Source: Atriophallophorus winterbourni (lineage: Eukaryota; Platyhelminthes; Trematoda; Plagiorchiida; Microphallidae). From it: DNA of 64,000 nucleotides. The stretch covers positions 1-64,000 of the forward strand of contig JACCGJ010000245.1 in the NCBI GenBank assembly GCA_013407085.1, given 5' to 3'. Both the position numbers and the translations under genes were made by a program. Of the stretch, positions 36,701 to 51,700 are shown in pieces. How positions within the stretch are numbered: the first letter of the stretch is position 1; each line of letters starts with the position of its first letter. Under the pieces are notes generated by a model. That model ran no database searches and was not told where the DNA came from. It saw only the letters and a list, made by a program, of their open reading frames with translations.

Positions 36701-39700
36701 ACGTACACCTACATTTTTGTCTTCACGGTCAGATTGCGGTTGACCTGGACACACAATTTAATACGTGACATAGTAAAAGTTGCTCTGCCAATCTATTCAT
36801 TAATCTTAGTGTCTAGCGAAAGGTTTTTTGAAATATTTAAACTGCGATACGTGAAGTTATGTATCAGTTCAAGATATCAGTTTTCGACAGCGAAAATGAG
36901 AGATGACGCAGTCTATGGACGATGAACCTAAGCTTTTTTGTAGGCTCAAATATTCGCATGCTGCTCTCAGAAGTGAACAGTGATAACTGCGTCGTCGGCA
37001 AACTGCCGGCCACAATTTCGCACATCCTCTACTTTGTTTCCTTCTCCCGTACGGTGCAGATTAATGAATGTGCCATCGCTTCGGGTTGGTAGCTAAATTC
37101 CTTTCATTCTCGTCCTTAAAGCGTGTTTCAACATCAACGCAAATAAAATGCCGAACATTTTGACGCGACTTTGTTTGACGCTTCGATGAATTTTTAAAGC
37201 TTGCGAAGTGCAACGTTTAAATTGGACTAAACTCTTCATGTGTTTCAAGTGATTGTCAGTCAGATTGAGGGGGAGCAATCTCTTTTACAGCGCTCATAGT
37301 GACAGTCACTACTCCGCCGATCTGCGACGTTTGCACACTCTCAGCTTGATCTGCGTTCAGTAGCCGAGAGCAGTATTTGTTCTTCCTCAATTTGAAGATC
37401 ACACGTCACATTGTGCCTTCAAACTGAGCGGTCAAATTCAGATTCTTTTCAATTCGAAGGGACAACGTTAAGGAGGTATTTACTATCTCTTTTGTAAGTA
37501 TCTTTGTGAGCGTATAGTGCAACGACGAGGGAAATCCTAAATAAAACTGCATGGCGTGATGGTTTCTCTTTTACCAAGTGTGTCATAAGTTCATAAGTTT
37601 TATCCCAAAACCATTGTGTTCTGCACTTGACCCGAAAACGGATCCTGGACCACCAACTGCCCATCGCCTTATAAAAGCTTTTCAACTTGTACCTCTTTCA
37701 GTCCCAAGTAATGATTTACTTAGCAGTTGAGGATTAATATGGCGTGTGAAGATAACAATTGTTTTTAAGTTCCTGTTCTACACATATCATCTGATCATTC
37801 GCTGCAGACAACCATTTGCGTTTTTCCGCTCACCGGTTCTCTGATCCTCTATTTAGATACTGGTTATGGCACGTTGTTCACATCGGATAGCACGGGGCAA
37901 GTACTGACTGAGTCGTTGAAGCATCATCTCTATCCAAACCATGCACCGGTGACGGATTTCTATCGTGTCGCCTCCATGAGAGGAACATACCTGACCACAC
38001 GAATGAACCCGAATCGTACATTGTACACAGTCATATCTCACGATCGCGGCGCCAGTTGGAAACCACTGGGCATGCCGTTGAATGTTGATGGAGCATGTCG
38101 AAACGAAGCGGCACCGGATTCGGGTGCAAAACCAAATGCTGGCCATGCTTCAGCCAACACGACACGACATTTATCGCAAGACAGTTCCAGTGTTGATACG
38201 AATGATGCGTGGGACGATTGGTCTTTGAGAGACTCCCCTGCCTCCAAAGTGAGTTTGATCTGTTTTCGCTTCCAGTTTCAGCATCGGTCTTTTGAGATGT
38301 TTTGGAATTCCAGACCTATGTTTTATCGTTAGGTTATCGTTATCGCAGATGATGTGTATGTATATATGTATGCCTGCCGGCATGTATGTCTGTATTTATC
38401 TATGTGTATGTATGTCGATTTGTGTAGTATTCTTGGTGGCCAAACAAGGGTGTATTCTTGCTCACACGCTGTTCGGCATTTACATACGCACGCAAAGTGA
38501 TGGCAAGCATTTCAACCTGAACCGGTTGAGAGCACAAACCAAGGTACGACATGTGTCCTGATCCGTGACCTGCTGTTTGCCGACGATGCAGCCTTTATTG
38601 CTCACTCCCAAGAGAACCTCCAGTTGCTAATGGACTGTTTTTCGTCGCACGCAAAGACTTTGGATTAACAATCAGCATGAGCAAGACCAAAGTCCTTGGT
38701 CAAGGGACTGTATCGCCTCCTATCATTATTGTTGGAAACTGTCAGCTTGAATCAGTACATCATTTCACGTACCTTGTTTCAACCATTGCGGATAACCTCT
38801 CGCTAGACGCGGAGATTGATAAGCGGATTGGCAGAGCAGCTGTCATCATGTCCCGATTGAACTCTCGTGTTTGGGGTAACCGCAAGCTGACTGTAAAGAC
38901 AAAGATGATGGCATACAGCGCGTGCGTACTAAATGCTTTACTGTACGGCAATGAAACCTGGACCACCCACGCAAGGCACAAACGGAAGCTGAATGCTTTC
39001 CATCTACGAAGCATCCGTCGTATCTTGAACATATGGTGGATGGACAGAGTGACTAATGCTGAAGTGATTTCCAAAGCTGGTCTACAGTGCATGTTTACCC
39101 TATTGAGACAGCGCAGCCTGCGGTGGCTCGGTCATGTCTACAGAATGGAAAATGGTCGTATTCCGAAAGATCTACTATATGGCGAGTTGCAATTAGGAAG
39201 TCGACCATTTGGCAGACCGCACTTGCGGTACAAAGACTTTTGCAAAAGAGATATGGAAGCTCTTGGCATTGACCCGGCCAGTTGGGAAGAACTTGCTCTT
39301 GACCGCTCACATTGGAGGCATTGTGTAAAGCGTAGTCTGCAAGCTGGGGAGGAGCAGATACAGCTCTTGGCTGCTGAACGCAAATCACCCCCCGGCGTGC
39401 AACTGATACAATACAACCGAGTTCTGACTTTCGTTGCCAGCGCTGCGGGAGCGACTGTTCGCAATACCGCACTCAAGACTTGACTGTCGGCGCCATTTCT
39501 TCTCTGTGCGTATCTGCTTTCTATGGAATGCACTACCGCAAGACATTGTGAGTGCAACAACATTTGATGTTTTTAAAGCAAAACTAGATGCATATATCCA
39601 AAAACACCCCATAATCGGCCCTGTGTATTGAATCAATATGAATCCAGACAAACATACAACAATGTGTTTTTGATTACATTTTCTTTTTTGCAATAGTTGT

Positions 39701-42700
39701 CATCCAATGGTACATGTAAAGCAATTGCTTTTTTACCATAAAATCTTGATTCTTGATTCCCGCATCGGACAGTTTAGTCATTCAAAAAGCTGTGGAACAT
39801 GAACATGTATGCGATTGTGATGTACATCCATGGTCGACATCGACCGAAGGAGGCCAACAACACTTTCATCATCTTCTTCATGATGAAGTTTTGTGTAACT
39901 TTAAATAGTGCAGAAACGGTAAACAAAGCCGTCGTCGGATATTTTGCTCGTGTTCTCGTTGTACCGGATGTACGATCTTGTTTTATGATATGTTTGAGCA
40001 TGGTTACTTGTACTCGAAATGCTCAACGCCGACTTTAAAGTTCCATTTCGTTTTTTGCGGTGATTTATTGTGAAGAGTGAAACAACCACGTGTCACTGTG
40101 CTCATGCATGCGTACCATTTGATGACATACTGAAACGATATGGCTGGTGGGTTCAACAGCGAGCACACAACTAGTCCGTGTAATACGGAAAGGATTTTCT
40201 ACTCTCGTTAAATGCTTTGGACACCCGCGTTTGTACCGTCATTTTTAGGCTGGTGTCATCTATTTCTATCTCCGAGTATGGCACAAAGCTGATATAACTA
40301 CTGGTTTTATGGGTTTTTTTAAAGTAAGATGCTTAAATATTCATGTGGGGGGTGGGGGGTAAGTTTGACTAATTTTTTCGCTACAAACTGATCGTTAACC
40401 ACCTTTATTGTGTTCGTCTGTAGTGCTTCCGTTAGCATCATGTTCATCATATGACGTTTCGAACATTTTCATCCATCTCTTTTCCAATCGCATTTGCGTG
40501 TTTTCGTGATTTCGCAGATTTGTGGGCTGCAAATCAGTAGCCAGTTCAGTATCCGCAATCGTGTGATCGCTTCTGCCCCGCTGTCCATCCCGACTGCTCC
40601 GGGTCTAATTCTAGCACACGGACACGTCGCAACTCACTTGAAAAACACCCCTGCCGACGTGTTTGTGAGCACAGATGGTGGTTATACGTGGAACAAGGTA
40701 AGCAAGCAAGAAAATTATTCATTTTTACAGTTGTGTGGTCTCGCGCTGTCAACATCGTGCTGCCTTACTTTACAGTAGGAATTTATTGCAACCAATACCT
40801 CATTGCAGTCTTGTTTTGATTCCCGGTTTTTTCATTATTGTTCACGCCTGAGAAATTGAATAACATCTTAACATGTATGCAGTCTCCTAGCCTTTGAAAC
40901 TGTCTGAGTCCATGCTTTTGCTTTCATCTCATTGAAACTCCTGACTTCATGCTATTCTACCTGTACCTCCTGTAATCCGGTTAATGTATCATTAAGATAC
41001 CTGTTTATCAAATAGCAGTTGCGAAAGTCATTGTCTGGACTAATGTGTCTCCATTGTAAATGTAAAATGTTAATCCATAGTGTCGCGCAGAACGCGAGCA
41101 GTAACTAATCTGGTCAAAAGACGAACTCATTCGTCTGTAATCAGAACGAATTTTTACACTTCCTTTAGAATACGACGACTCCCAATTGCGATTGAAACGA
41201 AATTCTCTCGATGACCGGTAAAGCCTGTTTAGTGGGCAATGTATCAATCATAACTAAATGTCGCCCTATACTTGGAGTTAATTCGGCCATACATAGGCTG
41301 CTAAAACGAAGCGTAGAAACAGGATTGCTTGAATCCAATTTTTCGCCCTTTTGAATAACTTCGTGCAATCCCAATGGAAAATATCAAATGGAATACCCGG
41401 AACTCAAAGCTGAGCTATGAACCCCTTGCTTGTTTAAATTTATCGCAACCTCATTTCTCGCTCATTCATAAATATTCTGACTTTTGTACGCGATTGTGTC
41501 CTTTAGGCCGTGGTAGGACGTAGCCCTGAATATTCACTGAAGAATAATTTGCCAACTTGGTGGCTTCTGGAACAGCTTATAGTTTACACTCACTTTCGTT
41601 GTTGCCGCTGCATATAATCATAAACACCTCAAATAATTGAATATTGAATAACATTAGGTTTGTACTGCAGTGTTTGTGGTTGCCGATAACCAACTGCGTC
41701 AATCTTTTGAACGTTTTCCATCCCATCGTATGCGCGCGATATACCTTAGTGGTTTTGGAAATTTCGCCTTTCATAAAATTCATGAAATATCTCGCATTAG
41801 ACACGTTGAAATGGTGCCGCGACCATGGGATAGAATAATAATTGCGTCTCAATCACATGTAAATCCAAGTTATTCGAGTGGTGCTGGGGACGCCGCTTTG
41901 TACCCAAATTCCCAAGAATCTTCATTGAAGCCGACTCATCCTCGAAGAGGAGATAGTCGCACAAAGTAAGTAAATCCAAGTTATTCGTTTGTTCACCCTA
42001 ACTACATTAAAAAAACATGGAAACCAAACGATTTAAAAAAAGATCATTTGCATGCATTTCCATCACACGCACACCACACGACGGTGTTTCGTGCTGTTTG
42101 CACTCATATGGTAGGAACAGTATGATCAGGATCCGCATGCGCTTGAAACAGTGGAAGAATGGTAAACAAGTTGCGCTTTTAAGTTGTTTATCTTCTTAGA
42201 GTCTGCTTTCAGATTGAATGTCATTGAATCCATGTACTTCGCAATGCTTATCCGGCCTTATTTTATTGAACTTCATTATCGGTGCCTAATTTCTCAAATT
42301 ATCATGTGGTCAAATTACGTTTACAATCGAAAACTGCTCAACTCAAAAAGTACAACTTCGGCTTCCTTCCACTTCCTCCCCACCACCATTTTCGTTATTT
42401 TATCAGCATTATCAAATTTAGCACAACCGTATCCACACGGATTACATGATTTATCGCGATTTCCGAATGTGGCACATCCGTATGAGAATCTATCTCATGC
42501 TTGAAATCATCCGTTTTGTGGTGACTTAAACGTCATCTCCACCTATGTTTATACCAGAAACAGCTAGTTCCAATCTGCGGCGACCTATCGATAGTGCGAT
42601 ACTCATCAAGTGGGCTTGTCTGACAGAATTCCTCTGAAACGGGGCCATCGATTTACACAATTCAGAACTATTAACAATCTCAATTCATTATTCAAATCAG

Positions 42701-45700
42701 CGATAATTCCTAACCCATCGTGCTAATAAGACAACTTTGTGGCCGACATTTTTCACGGTGTATGTACCCAAAAACTAATACGTATTTATTTGCTTTGCGT
42801 AAAAACTCTGATAAAGCGATTTGCTTTGATGTGTTGTTCTCTCAGTGAATGTATTTGACCAGATTTCGGTGTTTTTTTTCTAATACTGATGTATGCTTAT
42901 AGTCACTACAGTTCTATCCTTCCATCGCGATCACAGGCACTTGACGGTCCTCATTATTGCCAAATTGCCAATCGCGGAGGACTACTTGTTGCTGTTCCGG
43001 CAAATACCTTGTGGCCAGATGTGCTTCGCTTTAGTACAGATGAGGGGCGATGCTGGCATACCATTCCTCTGCGTTCTGGCGTTTATCATGCTGACAACAA
43101 CGATGCTCCTGCCGGATCTACTACTGTGAAGGTTCATTTGAAGGATGCTAATGTTACTTCTGCCGCATCAAACGAAACCAGCGAGGAACCCGAAACTCCA
43201 TCTCCTTGGAACGAGACGGTGGTTTTCGCGGGATTGGTGACAGAACCGGGAGGTCGTGCGATGGCCGCTGCCGTTTACGGCTACGGAACATTCAGTCAAC
43301 ATTGGAGGGTTGCCATAATAGATTTCGTCACCAATGGAATGGTCGATAGGACTTGTAAGTCGCGTGGTTTCTAAACAGAGCCTAATGCGTAAACATCGCT
43401 CACAACCCTGCTTGCGCTATATTTACCTCCGAACATCTGACGAACTTCCGGATAGTCTATAAGTTGTCCGGTCACTTAATCCCCAGACATTTAATTATCA
43501 AGTCACTTCGCAAGTGATAATAACGACTCCCGCATTCGAGTTTTCTCTCAGAATGCGTATCATTCGACGCGCTCTCTCACACTCAGTCCGATGCCACGCC
43601 TCATTGCCTGGTCAACGTTTTAAGCACGCAATTTGTGTCCACTTTTAGGCTATAACGCTTCACGCCCAATTGATATGGATCGTATTCATTTTTTTTAAAT
43701 ATTTTTATGAATATTAATTTATTCTACTATATACCCCATAGCTTACACGGCACAGTTGACCTTTATTTCGGTTTCCTACTTTGTTTAGCAACATCCATAA
43801 GGTCAACTATCTGGTTGTTTGATTAATTGCTTTTTGATTCAGCCAGAGGTAGTACTTTCTGCCTGAAATGCACGCGGTTAATCAAGCCCATTGATGGTTA
43901 GCCCCGATATGCGTCAGTTGATGATTAATGATGAAACTGTTGTGGCGATCAGTGTGTTGTAACCCCGAACGAATTGCCGTGTTTCATGCCGATTGCCTAA
44001 CCTTCTCTCCAACGCTCTTTTATAACGTCCCTAAAAACGAGCTACTTGCCACGTTTGCTACTTGTCCGTAGCCAGCAAATCTGTAACATTGCATTCCAAA
44101 AACATCATGAATTTTACCACAATCTTTTCATCTGCTTGGATGCTTCACCCTTCGATCTGACGGAATTCCACTCAGCGTCACTTCGCAGATGCCTAACATA
44201 TGTTTATATTGAGTTGGGAAATTGAACAATTGATTTGGTTTTCCTTGTTCTTGTGACTAATGCTTTTATCGTTCTTGATAAGTGAATCGATCGCAACACT
44301 TGCGGTTTTTGGCAGTCGTGAACCAGAAACTTAAATCGACATGTTTATCTATTAACAACTTGCTCATAGTTACGGTCGTGAGCGATTTTTTTCATTCAAA
44401 GCACGTTCCACTCCCTATGATATTCAAATGGCAACGGAGCGATGTCGTAGATTGTGTTGTATCTCATGGTGTTACTTTGAATGAGATTCAAAGGCCACAC
44501 GATCAATTCCTCAATGGTTATCGTCCCTTTTTAAAAATTACTATTCGAACGTGTCTACCTATTCATACGTTGGTGTTCTTGTATTCCTAGTAGCGTCATC
44601 GACTTTGCTTACGTGAAGTCCCGTCGCTATACTGGCCGTTAAATGTTATTTCAAATCTTGCCATTCAATCACTCTGCGGAAATTGTATCCATAAGTCCGC
44701 CCGATACAGTTGAACAGTTTCAGCATAAGCTTACCCGATTCTACGGATTTGTGGCATTTGACGCGATGCGACGATGCCATCACAGAAGTAAAACTGTAAG
44801 TGCCAATCGTAAAAAATGGCTGTATTACACGCTGGCGAATAACCGAACCGATTGATATGATTCTGAACATGGCTGAATATCGAAACCCTTGAATCACAAC
44901 TGTTCGCCATATTCTCCTACCTTACTCTCTGACAAGTGGACCAAAACGTATTACAATCATTTCGCTACGCGACACATTCCAGCGCAGGCTCACTCAACCT
45001 GATCTTACTGTCTCCACCTGATGACGGCAAACATCCAAAAACCGGTTGTGTTGTATAAGTGATGGGGTGTGAGCGGCACAATATATTCCAACCGACTGTT
45101 TAATTGTTGCGGCACGCTTCCTCCAATATACGTTTTGGTTTCAGGTACACCAGATGATTATGAAACGTGGACACCACACTCTTCAACCGAAGATTCTCAT
45201 GACGGTTGCTCGCTTGGCGTGAAGCAGTATTTCAAGCGGTTGAAGAAAGATGCTTTGTGAGTGGGGACGTTTACTTTTATCCTTTCTCAGCACTTTGTAC
45301 ACACTCGTGTTCCGTTCTATGTGACCACAGTGTGATGACACGGTTTCGACTGCGAAAGACGTGCTCTGTTTTAACTCGTTGCCTCTGTCCGTTTCGAAGC
45401 ATAACTCGCCATATTGTTTCTGTATTGTTTCCAGGGCTGTGAAATCGTTTTACTTAAGAGTTTGGACGACCTTGACTGATTTCTTCTTCCTCGTCTACAA
45501 AGCTTGTCTCATATGTATGAATAATTTTAAACGTCCTTCATCCTAACTTTCCCACGAATGCTTCCGTTCGTTGAGTTGTGTTCGCGCCATTGTATCGTTG
45601 TTTGTGATTCAGGCGGTGCTGGTCAAACTGTGTGAGAGAACTGCCGATTCCTGGCTTTTACGCATCTGTGTCTATCAAGTACCAAACAGCTTCTTTGCCA

Positions 45701-48700
45701 TCGTTGTTGCCTGCGGCCACGCGTTCTGTAATGCACGTCTCCTACTGGGTACATTATTGTATCATTTGTAAATTAGTGAGAATATCTCACAGACACCACT
45801 CATAGTAGCTTGAGACTTGGGCTTTTAGTAGACTTAATAGAAAATGCGGGCTTGCAAACTAGTGCATTTCTCGTGTTCACTCATTTTCCCTTGATCTGGT
45901 TATCGGTTGTTTGTCAGCCGTCATCGGACCTTCGAATCGACTGTGTATAACATCAATTCCACCACATCTATTAGTGCACCTTCCCTCACACTCACATTTC
46001 ACAACCACTTTTCGGATGTATGCCCCCAACCGGTGTTGATCCCAGGTTTACGTCCTCAACTGCGAGATTCACCATGCCGGTTACGTCGTAGCAGTCACGG
46101 TTCACAGACGACTAATTCGGTAATTGCAAAGTTCATGTAAAATGTTTGTGATCCGATGTTTCGCAAGTGAAGTAAATCGTGCTTCGTCTATTGACACAGA
46201 CTCGTGGGACTCAAATCTTTGTGCACAACTTGTCCGATGACAGCTTTTCCCTAGCTGTTTAACTCGACTCAAAATCACTCACGCTACCAAATTACATTCA
46301 CGCCCTCAATACGCTCTGCGCCCCGTAGCGATGCTCGGTAATAATTTGTCCGGACGAGTCGCTTTTCGTGCAAGTGTGCACGTCAATGCACTGGTCGATT
46401 TATCGAACTTGTGACTTAGATCTGGATAGGTTCACTACACAAACCTGGATTCGGACAATGCCTTGTACAATCTCAAATGTCGGAAATCATTTCACATCTC
46501 CACACACTAGTCAGGCAATGAAGGTAGTATTTGTGCCATGGGGCTGCATTGCGGTTCTGTTTTCCGGCCGTTACCAGGATGGCAGTTTCTGTTGGTGAAG
46601 ACCCCTTTAGACACATTTTATATACCAGTGTCATTGATCTCTTCATTCAATTCGTGCGTGTGATTTCTTTTGCCTGTTCATAGAGTTTTAGTACTTCACA
46701 CGTTCAAACGCGTCGAAATCACATTGCCCAGCCCGTTACCTTCGTTACTTCTTCAGATGACATGTCTCGGTGTCGAATTCGTGTATGGGTTTTTCACTAA
46801 TGAGCACGAAAACAGATGTCGTTGACAGGATGTAGCGATAGCTCTTAACTTACAAGCTTGCAATCACAATTCTCGATATATTTAATCATCCCCTCGCCCG
46901 CCTGAGAGGGTACCCTTTCTTTTGTTTTCACTTATGTCTCGCGGTATTATAAGGAGGAAGTTGTTGGCCTCCTTCGGTCGATGTCGACCATGGATGTACA
47001 TCAAAAGCGCATGATTTGTTTCATGTTCCCGAGCTTTTCGAATGACTAAACGATCCGATTCGGGAGGAGCAATCTCTCCCGCAGCGCTCGCAACGATAGG
47101 CGGAACTCGGTCGATAGGCGTCAGTTGCACGCCGGCGGTGTGATCTGCGTTCTGCATCCAAGAGCTGTATCTACTCTTTCTCAGCTTGCAGACCACGCTT
47201 TACACAATGCCTCCAATATGAGTGGTCAAGAGCAAGCTCTTCCCAACTCGTGGGGTTAATGCCAAAAGCGTTCATATCCCTTTTGCAAAGGTCTTTCTAC
47301 CGCAGTTGCGGTCTGCCTAATGGTCGAGTTCCTGATTTCAACTCACCATAGAGTAGACCTTTCGGAGTAGGATCATTTTCCATTCTGTAGACGTAGCCAA
47401 GTCACCGCACGCGGTGCTCTGTAGACCAACTTTTAAAAGCACTTCAGCATTAGTCACTTTGTCCATCCACGATATGTTCAAGATACGATGGATGCTTCAT
47501 AGATGGAAAGCATTCAGTTTCCCTTCGTGGCTTGCGTGGATGGTCCCATTTTCACTGCCGTACAGTAAAGCATTTAGTACGAACCAGCTGTATCCAATCA
47601 TCTTTGTATCTACACAAACAAACTGCGGTGAGGTGGCTACACCTCGAATTGAACAGCTATTCAATCAATTATCGTGAACGAGTAGAGCCACATCACCACG
47701 ACAGCTTCCTTGTGGCTTTCACTGTCATGCATCATAGCAAGCTTTCCTCGTCACTCCACTTGACAACACACAAGGTTAATCAAACACTCCAAGAAGATGC
47801 TCAGTGCAAAACCGCCTGTGAATACGGTTTCGCGACATAACTGAAGTCAAGTAATCTTTGACCTTTCTAGCGAACAACATTCAGATACATTCGGAACGAG
47901 AACAGCTCCGTTGTGTTCCTCTCACTCTGTATAATCTCTCTGTTGTGAGACGCGATCTCGGGATGGATTTGATCGCATCAGTATTAAGTGAACCCGAAAT
48001 TGTGAACCTCCATCTTCACACAACTAGCCAAACTTCCATTGGCTGAGTTTTTTGTTGTTTTGTTACTGGCCCGTGCTCTGACCCCAACCTGTCGCATCGC
48101 AACCACAAATGCCTACGATTTAAGCACTACTCATACCTAGTTTAGTTCTTGTATAATAGGGATTAGCTTTAGAGCTAACTAATTTGATCGATTTACGCTT
48201 TCTTCTATTGTTACTATTATTTTTTCCGGCGTAACTTTGCTAGAATGAAAATACTCCTAAATGGTTGTACACCTATTTTTCATTCTCTCTCCAATTCGAT
48301 CGCATTCCAATCGTTAGTTCAATATATTGTGACCAAATGGGAAGTGATTGTGCTACCATTAAGGGCATTCACAGCTCATGTGGTTGTTCGTTTTTTTCTC
48401 GTTTTCCGCTTAACGCGTTCGTTGGTCATTAGAATGTGTGCGCGTTTTTTTCCCGCCTAATTCTTTTCCACCTAGTGCAATCTAGCCAAGTGCATATGCC
48501 GTTGTTCGCTCTGCTTAATCCGAATTTGAGTGAATGAATTCTTGACTTTTACAAAATGCCGTCATGTGGCTGCTTACAATAATATTCCAAGTGAATCTAA
48601 GCTAGGCAATATTCCATTTGTTCGCAATTAAATGTTCACCTCCTGGGTTGGACTTGGTCTTCAGAACCAATTTTTCCAGTTTACAACCCCTACGAGGTAT

Positions 48701-51700
48701 GGACACTCGGGTTCTCCATACGAAGAGAAAGGTGCTATTGATTGTCGATTCCGCAAAAGCTATTTTGTTAATTGCTCTTTGTTTCACGACGGCCCATACA
48801 CCGGTCGGCATTTCGTCCAGCATATAGTACGCGTATTCATAACTTTTTTTCGTGTACAAATCAACCAGCGTTTACTTTTTCTACTCACTCGTCGCAGGGT
48901 GTTTTCCTTTTATTCCGCTTAGCGCTCTAATTATTTACAGCTTCGAACCGCTCATTGTTGTTTGCGATTGGCACAATGGTTTGTGAATTTGTATTTATAG
49001 CTGCGCATTCCGCTGATTATCTACCACGACATCTCATGCTTTTTTAAACGCGAATTTAACGTGATGCTGTCCTCTCAACGATTGATCGATATGGGATCCA
49101 TCCAGTTACTTCTTCCTGCCCAATTTTCATGAAATAACGCAGAAATGAATGCTAATTGGAATTTGTTGATTTTGCATAAGTTATCAAACATTATTTCCCC
49201 TTGACAGGTGTATCAATGATTACGTTTTGGACCCGTTGGTCGATTCGGAAACGTGTCCATGTACTCAATCTGACTTTGAATGGTATGTTCCGTAGCTACT
49301 GATCCTTGCTTAATGATGAACGATCGGCTGTCTTCAGTCGCCTCGCAAGCTATAAGTCAGACGGTTTCATACTGTTTGTTGTTGTGCATCAGTTTATAAT
49401 GTTCACAATTTAATCACTATCTTTCCCAGCGGCACTCAGTTTCGTTGTTTTTTACTTCATTTTTGTTCGATTTATTAACAACGGTTTCTCTGGTTTGAAT
49501 CTATTACTCATTTGAACCGATTCGCATACTGATGTCCTTGTACTTGTCCATAATACTTCATTTAATACATGTTACAGATAAGATGTAGACGCATCATCCC
49601 AATATATCAAGGCATACTCTTATGTATATTATGAAAGTACAAGTCTGCTCCAGACAGTCAGAGACTGCACGTGGGGTGTGGTACTGTCAGGTTGCCCGGG
49701 CTCAGACAGATCTGAGAAAGAGCAAGAAAATGTATATGTTATAGCTGTAAGCTACTTGAACATTCCGTATTTGCTGCCGAATTTCACAAGGTGACCATTG
49801 CTTTTCTGGTTGGATCAAGCTACAGCACCGTACAAGACTGAATTTTCGACCGTCGTTTCACACCCAGAATCAAGTACCTGCTCGGAATGACAGTAAGACA
49901 GACCCTTGCTGCCTTCCTTATTCCATTTCTTACCTTTATGCACTTGTATTACTACCCAAAATCGCACATATTTCAATCATCTGGTGTCTCGCAATTCGTT
50001 CTCTATCAATAATCGTCGAGCTTTCCTAACGTTTTGACGATGATTCTATGGCGCTTACGATATGTAATCAATTAAACGGGAAGAACAGAGGGAGTACCTG
50101 AAAATATCACGCCGTTTAAAAGCAAACCAGATTGGCGACAGCCCATGTGTTGAACGTGTGGAAAAAGTAGGCTTGTTCGTTACGATCGAACACTCAGTGA
50201 TGGCATATAGAATATCGTAATTTCACTTCAGCATGCATTCCTTTGCTATCGTAGTGGCAAGAAGCGTGATGTGTAGCTTATTTATATTTTTCGCTAAGCC
50301 ACCTACCAAGTGTTTCTCGGACTTTTTTTAAAATTTCCTTTAAGTCTCGATGGTTACGGTGAACCAGTAGGACAGTAATCATCCCTGGCGAGCAATTTAA
50401 GAACCCGATAACGGTAATGAGATTGTCGCAGTTCATCATCTAGCGCAGCGTTCATCAGTATGTCAAAATTTCTTGCACAACTCATGACTATGGAGATAGA
50501 TGATTTGCCGGCGGTAAATTTCAAATTTATAAAGCAATGGGAACTATTTTGACGATGATCCTAATTTCATGGGTTGTAATTTACTTGCCCTTGTAACGTA
50601 ATGTAACAGATTCACACAGTAGCACTTTTGAACTCTGCAATTGTTCAATTATTTCCTAACGCTTTTGTTCGTTGTCAAAAATCACTGACTGTCATCCTAG
50701 TCATTTGCAAATCCGCAGCGTGTACCACACGTTTCTCTGGTTTCAATCAACCTTTTTGTTTAGCATTCATCTCGTGTCACTCGCTTCGGACGATAAAAAT
50801 TCCCATTACTCTATTTATTTAGCGAATACGGATACTACCGCAAAATTGGAACTTTGGAATGCGTTAAAAATCCCAATATCCCGCTTTTTGATCCGTGCCA
50901 ACTAACCCCAAAAGAGCGACACACATTACTGCATCGTGGTGGGTATCGACGCATCCCGGGAGATCGTTGCGTTGGTGGTTGGCAACCGCCGCATTGGAAT
51001 GACACCGCGGCTCCTCAGACCCATTTATGCCCGGACAGTGTGGAGGTAGTTGTTTATCGTTGATTTTTTTTAAAATTGGTGTTCGATCTTTGCTTTTCGA
51101 CATGGCGACCACTTACAATATTGTGGTTGTTCTCTATACTACCGCGTTTCTCTATTTTCAGTCAAGCTGATACGAGACCCCGTGTGTCGACAAACGTTCT
51201 CTCGTTACCCAGCAAGTATAACAAGTTGACCTAATTAGCCATTCGCTAACGCATTACGCAGTTTTGTTTACCGAACATGAATGTGCTCATACTTTGACTT
51301 GGTGTAAAAAAATGAAATGCTCGGATAATTAAACTGATTGTCTTTTGGGGCGGTCCTTGCTACCTTATTAAGGCTCGTGTGATTGGCCATCTCATTCCAA
51401 AGACATGGTTCAAAAGGATGTTTCTGGGAGCGTAGTCGGGATTCGCCTCGAAAATGACAAGCGTGGTACAACGTTGTGCTTGCACATAATTCCGCTGCCA
51501 CTAAGGTGACACATTGACTTGTGTGCGACTATCTCCTCCTGGAGGATGAGTCGGCTTCAATGAAGATTCTTGGGAATTTGCGTACAAAGCGGCGTCCCCA
51601 GCACCACTCGGCGTTTGTTCGAGTCAGCTTCTCTAGCCTTTGCACAACCAAGTGCAACCTGCAAGGCAGCAGGGAGTTGCCAGAAAGAGGTGGTCTACCA

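Noticed and set aside
38340..38420. (TATG)n-like stretch that could be a repeat array
   Set aside because: Short, irregular microsatellite only; no spacer structure of a CRISPR or satellite.
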